Source: Corynespora cassiicola
Lineage: Eukaryota > Ascomycota > Dothideomycetes > Pleosporales > Corynesporascaceae
DNA length: 64,000 nucleotides
Assembly: GCA_022059125.1 (NCBI GenBank)
Contig: JAEUWY010000001.1
Coordinates: 2,542,001 to 2,606,000 of the forward strand
Reading direction: 5' to 3'
In this document: positions 1-10,684 of the stretch, piece after piece
Layout: each line of letters begins with the position of its first letter
How positions within the stretch are numbered: the first letter of the stretch is position 1
Notes under the pieces: model-generated
What the model was told of the DNA's origin: nothing
Databases searched by the model: none
The model's input: the letters and a program-made list of their open reading frames with translations, nothing else
Made by a program: the position numbers and the translations under genes

Positions 1-163
1 AAGCGAATCAGCTTCAGCTGCATCACAACAGCTAAATTACGAATGATTTTGGGGTTTGCCTCGAAGAAGGCTCAATTGTTAATTCAATTATGGGTATATA
101 GATATTCAAGCAAACGCCAGCAATGCTACCTTGAAACTTTTGTAGTTCACTTTTCTACATAAA

Positions 164-1888
164 TCATCGCTTTGTCCGCTTCGGGTCTCTCTCTTCCTCG
201 TCGCTCTCGTCTTCCTTGTATATAGCCTTGGGTTGAGTCTTCTCCCAAGCACCAGTGAACAGCTTCTTTTCACCCTCTTTGGGCGCATATTTGAGCAGTG
301 CTTCTCTGGGATCCTCATCGCGCATGCTAGACAGCTCAATGTTATCGCGCACATATTTCTCGTCCGGCGTGGACTTGGCGAACGGTGTTGTAGCTGGAAT
401 ATGCGGCCTCCGAGGGTCTCTGGATCTTCCGGATGCGGTCAGGCCTATTGTAGGATGCCGCGCTGCGTAGGAGCCGGGCTGAGGGCCGGGCTTGCCACCA
501 GGCTCAATGGCCTCACCAGCCATGCCTAGCGGATCCATGTCGGTAGTCAGGTTGGGGTCATCGTCGAGATGACGCTTCTTCGGGGCCTTGCTGGCAATGG
601 TCAAGGCCCCGCTGTTGGAGATTTGAGGATTGAAGAGAATGGTAGTCTGTCCATTTGCAGAGCCCGTGAAAATCTGGTTTAGCTTTGGATGCCATTCAAC
701 AGTAATGAGGGGAGAGCCTGGTGTGACAGGTGTCACCAGCTCTGGTCGAAGGGTCGCAGGGTTGAGAATGTGGAGGTGACCAGACTCGGAGCCAGTGATG
801 ACGCTGGTGTTGTTGGGCCCAAACCTAATGTTCGAAGTTGGGTACTGAGTTGAGGTCGAAGGATGCGACGTCGTGTTGATAGGGGTCTTGAATTTTCGTG
901 TATCCCACAGCTTGATTGTGTCGTCACCACCACGCGTGATGACCAGGCGCCCATCGGAGCTGATGTCAAGGCCGCTGGTCCAGGTATCCTTTGCGTGTGC
1001 GTCCCGTATCTCTCCTGTTGGTCGATGGAATGGTCCTTCACCTCCCCACATAACGAGACTGCCGTCGAGCGCGGCCGAGACAATGAGGCTGCCATTGCCC
1101 TCGGGTGCCACTCCCCAGCCGATGGCAGTCATTCTCGTCAAACCTGCTGATCCTGCAGCCCTCGATTTATGCACCATGACCTGCTCTTGCTGCATCCGCT
1201 TGTTGACGTCCCAAATGCGCACGGTGCTGTCCACGCCTGCGGTGACAAACATGTCACGGTTTGTGGGATGCCATGAAGAATTCGTAATCTCGGCAGTATG
1301 CCCTTTGGTGTTCTTTTTGTCCCTCAGATACATGTCACCCTTGACAAACTCTGATATCTGCTCTCCATCTCTGCTGAATATCCTAGCTTGTGACGTAGCT
1401 GTGATGACGAGGAATTGGCTGCCGGTGTGTGGGCTATAAGAGACCTGATAGATGGAATGCGTCTCGGCGTTTGCAGAAGGCTTCGTGACGAAAGGATCGA
1501 CTGTCTTGAATGCGCGAATAGTCGTCAGAGTCATGGCCGAAAGGTCGTGCAACTTGAGCATGCCGTCCGTCGAGCCTGTCACAAGGCGCGTTCCGGCCGG
1601 GTCGAGGGTGAGTGAGGTGACAGGGCGGTCATGCGTCTTGATGACCAATTCGTGCGATACCGGGAACTCGTCGTCATCTTCATCATCGTCGTCGCTATCA
1701 TCGTCCGAGTCCTTGTCGCTGTCCGATTCCGCAGCTTTGGTGACGGGCTTGTTCTCGTCAACGACTTTGCGCCGGCAGCGCTCGATTTGCGCCTGGACGT
1801 TTAGGGAGCCATCCTGTTTTCCGAATGTGGCTGGCATGAACTGGCGCATAGCCTCCTCGTCCTCTGCCGAAAATCCCGTGTCGACCAT
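164..1888 (-). CDS. WDR70-like WD40-repeat protein
   Basis: A single uninterrupted reading frame of 574 residues starts at an ATG preceded by a purine-rich context. The N-terminus is followed by a very acidic Asp/Ser tract (about residues 55-77). The next 370 or so residues carry WD40-type blades, with several GH/WD-like pairs such as 'VRIWDV' and 'IKLWDT'. The C-terminus is polar and basic and ends in PKRTKR. The acidic tract and the opening 'SHELVIKTHDRPVTSL' are what I know from the WDR70 family. Those proteins have been linked to DNA-end resection and histone H2B ubiquitination in fission yeast and human cells, so a nuclear role is likely. No intron is needed. It diverges from the SDR gene downstream of its start across about 0.7 kb. 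Confidence 0.88.
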   Translation of the reverse strand: MVDTGFSAEDEEAMRQFMPATFGKQDGSLNVQAQIERCRRKVVDENKPVTKAAESDSDKDSDDDSDDDDEDDDEFPVSHELVIKTHDRPVTSLTLDPAGTRLVTGSTDGMLKLHDLSAMTLTTIRAFKTVDPFVTKPSANAETHSIYQVSYSPHTGSQFLVITATSQARIFSRDGEQISEFVKGDMYLRDKKNTKGHTAEITNSSWHPTNRDMFVTAGVDSTVRIWDVNKRMQQEQVMVHKSRAAGSAGLTRMTAIGWGVAPEGNGSLIVSAALDGSLVMWGGEGPFHRPTGEIRDAHAKDTWTSGLDISSDGRLVITRGGDDTIKLWDTRKFKTPINTTSHPSTSTQYPTSNIRFGPNNTSVITGSESGHLHILNPATLRPELVTPVTPGSPLITVEWHPKLNQIFTGSANGQTTILFNPQISNSGALTIASKAPKKRHLDDDPNLTTDMDPLGMAGEAIEPGGKPGPQPGSYAARHPTIGLTASGRSRDPRRPHIPATTPFAKSTPDEKYVRDNIELSSMRDEDPREALLKYAPKEGEKKLFTGAWEKTQPKAIYKEDESDEEERDPKRTKR

Positions 1889-2614
1889 GGCTGATTTTGC
1901 GGCTTGATTAGTGCTGTCGTGTGCAATGGTAAATATCCAGCTGAGGTTGACTTAAACCCGGGGGCTAGGCTGCAGAATGACATAGCCGCGCCAAGGAACC
2001 ACTAGGACGCGACCTCATCTCTCACCGACCGGCAACTCTGCGGAATTCCGCCATCATCAACAACACTACTCGCCAGTCGTTTGATTTGATGATCCTGCGT
2101 GTCAGAATCAACAGAGACTATAACGAACCAACAGTACTGCGCCGCAATCACGTCCCCCGCTTCGTACACATGCATTCTGACTGCGCCCTATGCCTCTCTA
2201 ACCCCACCACTAGAACTGGTCCGGCCATGACATTGGACCATATCAGGACACTTTTCAGATCTAGATTACTAGTCTTGTGTCACTCTGATTCAGGTAAACG
2301 CGAGAAACTAAACCATTGCGAATTTTTAATTGCAATCGACACAAGTTAAAGGATACCCATCTAGTACCGACTTGGAATGATCATGACAGGTATAAAGTCT
2401 GCTTCATTTTCTCATGTCCAAGTCTCATTATGATCTTCAAGCGCTGCAATAGTTCTTGATTGTACAGATTGTTTTCCATTCTCAAGGCGTCACTTCGTTG
2501 AATTCTCTTCAACTTTCAGCCTCGTCTCTCCACTCTACATACTCTTCATACATTGCCTACCCATCGTCACCACCCAATCTTTCCCCACAACCTCCTCAAA
2601 CCCCAACCACCAAA
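1889..2614. promoter_or_regulatory. Divergent intergenic region, WDR70-like / SDR
   Basis: These 726 bases lie between two divergent start codons and should hold both promoters. The part before the SDR start is a C/T-rich leader (about 2540-2610), typical of fungal 5' UTRs. An in-frame upstream extension of the SDR reading frame to 2456 is open but has the composition of leader DNA. I see no other gene. Confidence 0.5.
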
Positions 2615-3313
2615 ATGTCCCGCACAATCGCCATCTTCGGTGCCGGCCCCGGAATCGGCAACCACGTCGCCACCACCTTCGCCGCCCACGGCTTCACCCA
2701 CATCATCCTCCTCTCCCGCAACGCCTCCCGCCTGATCAGCGACGCCTCCGCCCTCTCCTCCGCCCACCCCTCCGCCAAGGTCTCCACCCTCGCCATCGAC
2801 CTCTCAGACCTGCCCTCCATCCCGGGCGTGCTATCCCAGCTCGACGCCCTGGCCCCCCAGCTCGACGTCGTCTTCTTCAACGCCGCGCGCATCAAGCCCA
2901 GCGGCACGCTCGAGGTCCCCCTCGCGGAGATCGAGGAGGACTTCAAGGTCACGAACCTGGCGCTGTATGTGGTCGCGCAGCACTATGTGCCCAAGCTGCA
3001 GGGGCTGGCGGACAAGGGCGGCAGCGGCGCCGCGAGGCCCGCGCTGCTGGTTACGAACTCGTACCTTCCATGGGATCCGGTGCCGCAGCTGCTGTCGCTG
3101 TCGCTGGTCAAGGCGGCGCAGGCGAATATGGTAAAGTCTTTCTATAAGGCGTTTGGGGCTGGGGAGGGAGGTGTTAAGATTGGGCTTGTGCATGTGGAGG
3201 GGGTTGTTGCGCCGGAGAATAAGAGGTTGAATCCGGTGACGATTGCGGAGGAGACTTGGGGATTTTATGAAGGGGGTGAGGGGTTGGAACTGTTCGTAAA
3301 GGAAGAGGCATAG
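2615..3313 (+). CDS. Atypical short-chain dehydrogenase/reductase family protein
   Basis: The protein has 232 residues. The start chosen is the ATG in 'ACCAAAATGTCC', which puts the cofactor loop GAGPGIG at residues 9-15, just after the first beta strand as in the SDR Rossmann fold. The open frame continues upstream, but that part is a low-complexity leader. A typical SDR has a catalytic Ser and a YxxxK pair. Here the lysine in LVKAAQ (K166) is preceded at the Tyr position by Leu, so the catalytic Tyr appears to be missing. The protein may bind NAD(P) without normal catalysis or use another residue. GC and codon use are high in the first two thirds (C-ending codons) and drop toward the end. 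No partner gene suggests a substrate. Confidence 0.82.
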   Translation: MSRTIAIFGAGPGIGNHVATTFAAHGFTHIILLSRNASRLISDASALSSAHPSAKVSTLAIDLSDLPSIPGVLSQLDALAPQLDVVFFNAARIKPSGTLEVPLAEIEEDFKVTNLALYVVAQHYVPKLQGLADKGGSGAARPALLVTNSYLPWDPVPQLLSLSLVKAAQANMVKSFYKAFGAGEGGVKIGLVHVEGVVAPENKRLNPVTIAEETWGFYEGGEGLELFVKEEA

Positions 3314-3632
3314 AAGTATCATGGGCAAGCATAGGCATCGATACAAGTTTAGTTACAGATCATGGGTGACCTGCCCTTCTGTATAGCACAGTTCAACCGA
3401 GACTCTTAGGCCTTTTTTTTCTGTAAAAGACATACATGCTAGACGTCTCTTCCCAGGATGCTGTTTCATATATCTCATCTGTGTTCTTTATTTCCAAGTA
3501 GCAGTGAATTTGCTTGTGATTAAGATATCCCTTGTTTCGTGCTCTAATCCAATTCCATTCAAAACAAGAATTTAAAACCTTAAGGAGAGAGTATTACAAA
3601 TAGTTATGCTTGAGAAATTAGACTAGATACAT
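3314..3632. other. Convergent 3' UTR interval
   Basis: This is an AT-rich interval between the ends of two convergent genes. It should hold both polyadenylation regions. No coding signal was seen. Confidence 0.5.
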
Positions 3633-4860
3633 TCAACCAAAGGCCGGAAAATACTGTGACCACTGGGGTGTCTGGTAGAGTCCGGCTGGAGCGTCTCTAA
3701 GCCCTGCAAACATTTCTGCAAAAAGGTACAGTCGAACAGTAAAATATAATCCTCCTATAATAAAAACATTACAAGACTCAAGCTTAGTATCTCCATCAAA
3801 GAAAAAACAAACTAAATAAACTATTGGCAAAATTGCACTACAAGGACTGCTTATTCTCCAAAGCAGCCTTTCTATTTCCGTAGGGAATTCGAAGTTCCAT
3901 CCAATGACATGTGCCGCACCAAAGAGGAAAGTGACACTTACGAAGAGTATAGATATAAGCATATCACTATGGTCCAGATTGTAATCATCCATAAACCCCA
4001 CTCTCCGACACCGCGCAAGGAGTGTGGGGGAGATACTTTTCCCATCTGATAACTTGAGCACGACAGGCTTTTGAACGTCCAGAGGCTTACTCCACCAAAA
4101 TATATAGGTGAATGCCGCACAGATCACAAGGCCTAGAGTGAAAAGCTCGAGTGTCGAGACGGGAAGTCTTTGTGCTGCACGGCCACTGAGCTGCACAATG
4201 AACCAAGCCACTTGTAACAAGGTAATACTTCGCGTGAACCAGTTTGCTTTGCTTCGATCTTCAATATCCGAATTGTCTGTGTGTGGCATTTCAACAAAAT
4301 TTTTTTCAAGAAGACCCAAGAGATCTAGCGGGCTGATACGTTGGTGTTTGCTTGGGTCATTTGGATCATATTGAACAGTGAATCCGCCCATTAAAAGATG
4401 ATGGTACTGAGTGTATGTCCACAGTTCACCACTGATTGGATGTGATAGTGGCCTCTATCATGTTGCAAGTTAGCGAAATAGATAGGTGTTACAGTAATAC
4501 GCTCTATGTGTACAAGATGTGCGAAGAAAAGTCCGATTCCCCAAAACATACCAAAAGACCACGTAAACTAAATTCCTCTAGATGAAGGGAAAACCTCACC
4601 TTGTTTCGCGATAATCTGACACCTCTATATTCCTGAAAGGCGGAACATACTATAAATTCCGGTGCAATGACTGCGAATAACATACACCTAACTTTTCGCC
4701 AGAAAATTCGGGACGGGCTGTCATCGATGGCTGGTAAATTTGGATGTATAGCACTCCAAGTGCATAAAAATATTGTCGCAAAGCAGCTCCAAAGGAGGCC
4801 AATAGTTCCGCGCCCATTAGGCTCAGGAACAAAGCCAACTTTATCGGCAGTCGCATTCAT
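3633..4860 (-). CDS. Fungal multipass membrane protein of unknown function
   Basis: Model: exon 1 4860-4600, intron 4599-4455 (GTGAGG...ATAG, 145 bp, phase 0), exon 2 4454-3633, giving 360 residues. Exon 1 contains a hydrophobic segment with 'GLLWSCFATIFLCTWSAIHP'. Exon 2 restores the conserved-looking 'ELWTYTQYHHLLMGGF' and then has about four more hydrophobic stretches. I recognise the pattern (a first TM segment with LWSC and CTW, then W-T-x-x-x-x-x-x-x-MGGF) from a large, uncharacterised Pezizomycotina membrane-protein family. An additional 5' exon encoding a signal peptide is possible, since the frame upstream of 4860 is open for some codons. Base composition is clearly more AT-rich than that of the flanking conserved genes, as often seen for accessory genes. 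No function can be assigned. Confidence 0.72.
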
Positions 4861-6954
4861 CCTCAGCCGCAGTGGGAAACGTCGTTCGGGTATTGAAGAT
4901 CAGGCGTTTGGATAAGTAACCGGCGAAGAACACAAAATGTATGTATTGACGTGGAAATGCGAACGGTCGACGAGAAAGAATGACTGTCAACAATCCTTAG
5001 AGGAGAAACTATATTCTAAGATGAAAGTTTTGAGGAAGGTTGAAAGTTCCGGTACAGAGAGAACCAGGCTGGAGAGTTGCTTATAAGCATATAGTTGTCT
5101 GCCCAACTATGGGCATGACTGACGCCTCATTATATAGGGTCCGTTTCAGCCTTGCGGTGCTGGCTCATCAATCTTGCCAGTAATTGGTGTATTGACACTC
5201 CAGCTGGCGGTGGCTGCAGAATATGACCTCAGGATGCATTCTGGTAGCACATGGCGTGTCGGCTGTGCTGTGATGAGAGCAACCTTCTCCTCTGGAGTTG
5301 AAAAAGGCCAAGTTAAGGCTAAACTCGAGGCGATCAGGTTTGCGCTGATAGCCAAGTGCGTATTCAGGTCAGGAAAGTCAGTATGTCGAAAGCTATCATG
5401 AGCCGTGAAGGTTGAGTGCGGAGGGGAAAAAAATTAGACCTAAGTGAAGGCTAAGTGAACAATCCCTGCGTTGGAAAGAAAGTGGCATTGACGAGGCTGT
5501 GAGGAAGGAACAATCAGGCACGTGGATAAGCACTCCGCAACACCAATTCCCTACCTAGGTACCTGCGCCACAATCGCCCACCCACTTTATCACGGTACAT
5601 GAGACTACCTTGGTATCTTTGCCGCCAGTTCCGGCCGTAAGACATGCCTGAAGCTTCTCATACTGTTTATCCGGCTAGCGCCTGCCAGCTCATGCATCCT
5701 CCCAACCCCCCAAAGACCGCCATCGGAAAACCGCATCCTAAAAACCTTGTAGAAACCAACCACACTCACGCATCGCCCAACCAACCAACCAACCAGCGTA
5801 AATTTAACTTTCTTTGATTCATCCTACGTATCCCCATATCTTCACAATCATACACTTTCCCCCCCTCTCAAACCCTACGCCCGCTCCCCCGCGCTCCAAG
5901 AAAAAAAAAAAGAGTAAGCGCATTACCCATCACCACGGAATCGAATCGAACTCTGAAAAAAAAAAAAAAACCAGCCCAAGCCTCAAAAACCAGCTCTCAA
6001 AGCCCCATCCCAGCCCGGACCATGGGTCTCCAAGAAGACGAAAAAGAAGAGAACAGATGAGGAAGAAGATGCATCACGCACCCCCTATACTCCGCGCAGG
6101 AAGCAATGCCGGACTCGAGCCATGCATGAACGTAAGCTTTGGATAGAAAAAAAAAAACTCGGAAGCAGAAGAAGAGGTCCGAAACCTTTTCTCCAACCCC
6201 TCCGCATGTGAAGAGGAAAAAGAAAAAAAGAGTTGCTCATGCCTATTCCCACGTGTGCTAATGCCAATGCGTGTAAAACGTGCAAAGCCAGAAAAAAAAA
6301 GAGGAAGAGGGAGAGCTAGAATGCCAATCGCCGATGAAGACAGCGCTGAAACCTCGTAGCAAAAGTAAAAAAAGGATGCCAGGAGGGAAGAAAAAAGAGG
6401 TGTACATGAGGGGTGGGGAGCAGCACAGGGCATTTGCAGTAATCGTAATGGTGATTCGCAAAACTGGGCAGAGGGAGGGCTGAAAGAGTCGAAGGGTGTC
6501 TGTCGCTGATGCAAATTACCGTGGGTAACGTACTAATCTGCTTTTGCTCGGGAAGACGGGGGGAGGAACGAGCACGCAGTCGCAGTGCATGGGGAGAAAG
6601 CAGTGGAGAAAACAAGCTTTGTGTAGAATAGAAAAATGACACCCATTGGTACAGAACTAAGCCTCCCATGTGCCCTTGGGCCGAAAGAAAAGAACAAAAT
6701 GCTGAAAAGTGTTTCGTACCCCCGACCTTTTATCGCAAGTCCCGAAGTGGTAGTTTTGCGATAGGATACCCGACGCCTGGTTTCGCCCGCACCCCAAGAA
6801 TTGTTGGTATAGAGAAATTAAGTGCAATACATGACTGGTGGTAGCCCGTGTCCAGCAACGATGATGGGAACAGATCTAGGATTCGTCGCGCTAGGAGCGA
6901 GGTCGTGGTGTGACAGGGTCGTCTCACGAGCCGGACCGAACGCCCCGGATATTT
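4861..6954. other. Intergenic stretch without a supported gene
   Basis: About 2.1 kb. The part at 4.9-5.5 kb is AT-rich and likely contains the promoter of the membrane-protein gene. The 5.56-6.0 kb part contains a CCTAGGTACCTG-type palindrome, CCAA tandem repeats and long A-runs. The 6.0-6.95 kb part is purine-rich on the plus strand and probably includes the 3' UTR of KNR4. The small open frames (for example 5146-5355 minus) have no recognisable similarity or splice partners. Confidence 0.45.
5777..5795. repeat. (CCAA)n microsatellite
   Basis: About four copies of CCAA lie in a noncoding stretch. Confidence 0.7.
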
Positions 6955-8647
6955 TTATATCTCGACCGTTTTGAGCTCTGACGAAGTTTCCGCGACGGGG
7001 CTCTTCACCGAGGGAGCTACAGGGCTCTTCACGGACTCGGCCACGGGGCTCTTCAGGGATCCGGGCCTCGTCTTCTCCTTGTTCTCCTTGTCGCTGCTCA
7101 GGCTGCCCCTCGCGGGGATGTCGTCGCTCGGGCGCGGGGTATCGACCGAAATCAGCTTCTCCATGGGAGCGCCTGCCTTGGAATCGAGATCAGTGTGCAC
7201 GCGAATCGGCTGGGGAGTCTCCTCTGCGACCCTCGCCAACGGGCTCGAGATGTGGCCGCGGGGGCTGACACCCTTGGGCTTCTGCGACAGGCGGTGAGGG
7301 CTCCTGCCGCGCTCTTCGGGACCAACGACCGGGCTGGCGTATGGGCTACTGCTTGTGCTGCTGGGACCAGCGGCTCCGGGAACGTTGGAGTTGACATGGA
7401 GGCCGCTGTTTGGACGCTTTTTCGGGGGTCGACGTCCGTGCTTTTGGTCACAACGCCAGCGCAGAATCTCAAGGTACGGAGGCTCCACATTTTGGCGCTT
7501 CTTGAACTCGAGGAGCTTCAACTCGCCCGTCTCCTCGTCAATTTGAACCTTGTCGGAGCCAATGTCGTCGGCGACCGTGGCGAGGAGCGCAGCCCACGAG
7601 CGCGCGACGACATACTTGCAATCGTAGTCGCGGCCAAAGATGATGATCTGACCCCAGGTTCCCGTCGGGCCGGGGGCAAGATCAGTGGCGAGGTAGTTGC
7701 CTCCCCAGTCGCGGGCGAGAGGGATCCAAGCGGGGTGAGCATAGGCCTTTTGCACGGCATTGGGGGGCTGCGAGTCCTGGCGCGCGAGCAGTTCCTGACG
7801 CCAAAGGGGGTTGGTGGACTGCTGGACCTGTGCCACAGGGGGCGCAGTGGACGAGCCGGCAAAGGCCTTGACGGGAATCTGCGGCGAGCTGTAGTCTGGC
7901 TTGGTGGAGAGGTACTCATCGGCGACCTTGCGCCAATTCTGCCACTCCATAACAATCTCTTCGCAATCGAGCAGCATGCAGCCGAAGATTATACCGGTTG
8001 GGAGACCGCCACGCTCCTGGCCATCGTGGATCTGCAGCGACTCACGCACGTCCATGGGCAGAGTCGAGTCAAGCTCGTGCTCGAGCTCATTGACGTCGTT
8101 GGCAGTAGCGCCCTCGCAAAGCTGGTCAAACAGCTCCTCGTAATGGTCCTCCACCCAGCGGTCGATGCGCCGCCACGAGTGCGAGACGGGGGGCGGGGGC
8201 GGGAGACCCTCGGAGAAGTCCCGCATCTGGATCTCGCCATTGGCGCTCTTGTCAAACGTTTCCGAGTCGGCCGTGGCCTGGCGGCTCAGGGACGACCGCA
8301 TGCCGGGCGAGTATGGCGAGTTGGGGGACATGGGCCCCTTGGGGGAGCCGATGAAGCCATTGCTCGTGGCAGGCTCGTCGTGGGAGTAGGGCGAGGACAG
8401 GTCGACGCGGGACTCGACGCCGCTGGTTGCAATGGAAGTGAGGGGCGCGTGACGGCTCTGGGGCAGGGGGATATGGCGGCCGGTGCGGTAGGGGGAGTCG
8501 TGCGAGGCATGGCGGTCATACGAGGTCATGGTATGCCAGAAGTTCTTCCATGTTGACGATAATCTGCAGAGGGTCAGTGTTGCTGCCGGGCGCGACGGGC
8601 CCAAAGTGCCAGGGGTGGAGGGCAGGGGGAGCGTACGATTGTGCCAT
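6955..8647 (-). CDS. KNR4: KNR4/SMI1 cell-wall synthesis and signalling regulator
   Basis: Model: exon 1 8647-8637 (only 11 nt), intron 8636-8564 (GTACGC...CTGCAG, 73 bp), exon 2 8563-6955, giving 539 residues. The splice joins MAQS to LSSTWKNFW and produces the N-terminus expected of filamentous-fungal KNR4 homologues, with 'FWHTMTSYDRHAS' followed by DSPYRTGRH. The SMI1/KNR4 domain covers about residues 130-390 and includes the helical segment WRRIDRWVEDHYEELF and the IPLARDWGGNYLATDL signature. The C-terminal ~150 residues are disordered, rich in Ser/Pro, and end with three near-copies of KSPVA(E/P). In yeast Knr4 links the Slt2 cell-integrity MAP-kinase pathway with calcineurin and wall synthesis. 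The tails are intrinsically disordered in yeast too, consistent with a hub protein. The unspliced frame would add 87 implausible low-complexity residues. Confidence 0.92.
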
Positions 8648-10684
8648 GGCGGGTGGGAATGTGGTGGGTGCCGGACTGCAAGAGCGGCACCGCGAGGGTC
8701 GGGAGAGGGAGAGCGGTCGGGCGGTCGAGAGGACTGAGGTCTGGGAGGGCGTTGGCAGACTGCAGCGTGGGAGGGTGAAAGAGCGTACGAGTGGGCGGGC
8801 TGGGCGGTAGGTGTAGGAGACGAGGAACTTGTCACGGATAGAAGACTGGAGCAGATCCCTGCGCGGGAGGTGACGTTCAGCGAAAAGGGATGGATGCAAT
8901 TAAGTCGCCGCCAAGACCAAACGCCTCACGCCGAGGACAGTGCTTGATGTGCTCGCTGGCTGTTTGATTGCGCTTTCATGCGGCCGCGGGCGGGGTCGAT
9001 GGCAGGCCAGCTGGACGGGGGGATTGGGCAGATTGTGCAGAGGGCGCGGGTGTTTGTTGCGTCGTGTTTACGCAGCGGCCGTGTCTGCTATATTTTTGTT
9101 GTCGGCCTTCACGAGCTCGCAGGGCCGTCAGACCGCAGGTCCGCAGGACGGCAAGCCCCCTCCCCCTTCACCGTCCGCCACACGCCATGGATCGGCTATG
9201 TACTTTGCGCGCTCAACATGCGGACATCGATGCATCCCCGAGTCCCCATTTATTAATAGCAAAAGCACTTGCGGGCACCCTCGCCCATCCCTGCCGCTCT
9301 GCTGCTCTGCTGCCCTGCTGCCCTGCTGTCGATGCTGCCCTCGCACGCAGCAGCTCGCAGCAGCACTCCTCTCGTCGCCGCCCGCCGGCCATGAAACTTA
9401 TCCACGCGCGCTGATCGAGAGGCAAAATGTGCGCCCGTGGCCTGCCCGCCCGCCGGCAGCCTATCGCAGGCGGCGCTGCACCCGTCCCTGGCCAGCTCCG
9501 CCTCTGGCGGCCAGCCAACCCTGTGCTTGCACCCGGCCGCTGGCTGCACGCCAACCAAGCCGTTGCCGTTCGCCTCTGCAGGCAGGGCACCCTCTGGGCT
9601 GCCGCTGGGCTGCTGCCGGGCTGCTGCTGCTGCCGCCGTGCGACAAATGGCCACCGCCTGCCGCCGTTGCACCACCCCCCCCGAGCCCCCCGAGCCCTCC
9701 CCTCCAGCCACGGCGCGCCCTTGAGCCTCCTGAGGCCAGCCGAGCGTCGTTAAATTCGCCAGTCCCTTCGCCTCCTGGCCGATCGCGCCATGTCAACGTT
9801 TCTTAATTAGAGCACGAGCAGCCAGGAGGGGCTCGGGCGTTTTCTGACCCTCTGCAACACCCTCCTGCTTGTATAAAGCTTTCGCGGGCGTCTGGCGTCT
9901 CCACCACCCCCTTTCGCGCACTAACAAATTGTTTTAGCTCCTTATCGCATCGCCTACCGATGTTTGCCCTCTGCTCCCACGGCTGCTTACGCCGTGACGC
10001 GGCTGCCCACACTGCATTGCCCTGGTGTTGCAATCGCTACCGCGGCCAGGCCTGCATCGCGTCGAATCACCGTCCTTCTCCCGAGCAGATCGCAAGACAG
10101 TGTGACGTCTCCATTAGTGACACTACATCTACCATTGCCTCTCCTACCCACGGGTGCCACGCCGCCTCGACAAGCAAAATGCCAAGCGCCCACCTCTTGA
10201 CCCTCTTGTCAAAAGAAGCTTCTGAGATTGCTTTGCCCCATTTGTGAAAATGCGCCGGACCGGGAACCAGGCGGAGCCTCGTCGTCGGGTCGGACTTTCG
10301 ATCCATGTGGACCTGACTGGTGCAAGCTCCAGAACATGTCGCCCGCTCGTCGCTGCTGCCGCCACCATTACCCTCCCTCCCCTCGCTTCCCTATATCCCT
10401 ATCAAAATCTTCCTGCCTCCGTAGACATGTCAATCCCGTAATGGCCTGACGTCTCTGCCTGCCGCTGCGCTAGTCGACTTCCCCAGATCTATCGGAGAGC
10501 CACGTGGAGCAGATACGAGGTCGCGCGCGCCCGTCGAATAAGCGCGTCGTGACAAAGCACTCGCCCCATCCGTGGTCCGATCTTGCATGTCTCATCCCAG
10601 GGAGATCGTGCTGAATAAGTTGGTAGGAGCCGTTCCCGGCGTCCATCACTTCATGTCGAGCCGCCGACTTGGACTGTCTGTGCT
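8648..10684. other. GC-rich intergenic region upstream of KNR4
   Basis: About 2 kb between the KNR4 start and the end of the DUF7580 gene. The first half is very GC-rich, with CTG/GCC-type simple tracts (for example around 9295-9370 and 9600-9720), which create long but biased open frames on both strands. I see no domain, no splice-connected exons and no tRNA. It probably holds the KNR4 promoter and leader and the 3' UTR of the next gene. Confidence 0.5.

Noticed and set aside
5146..5355. 69-codon minus-strand frame in the 5 kb intergenic region
   Set aside because: It is short, without a recognisable motif or splice-linked neighbours.
7195..8556. 453-codon open frame on the plus strand over KNR4
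   Set aside because: It is antisense to a clear KNR4 coding exon, has no domain and reflects GC-rich codon use.
8940..9806. 288-codon plus-strand open frame upstream of KNR4
   Set aside because: The translation is a biased Ala/Pro/Arg/Cys mix in GC-rich DNA, several frames are open at once and no domain is seen.
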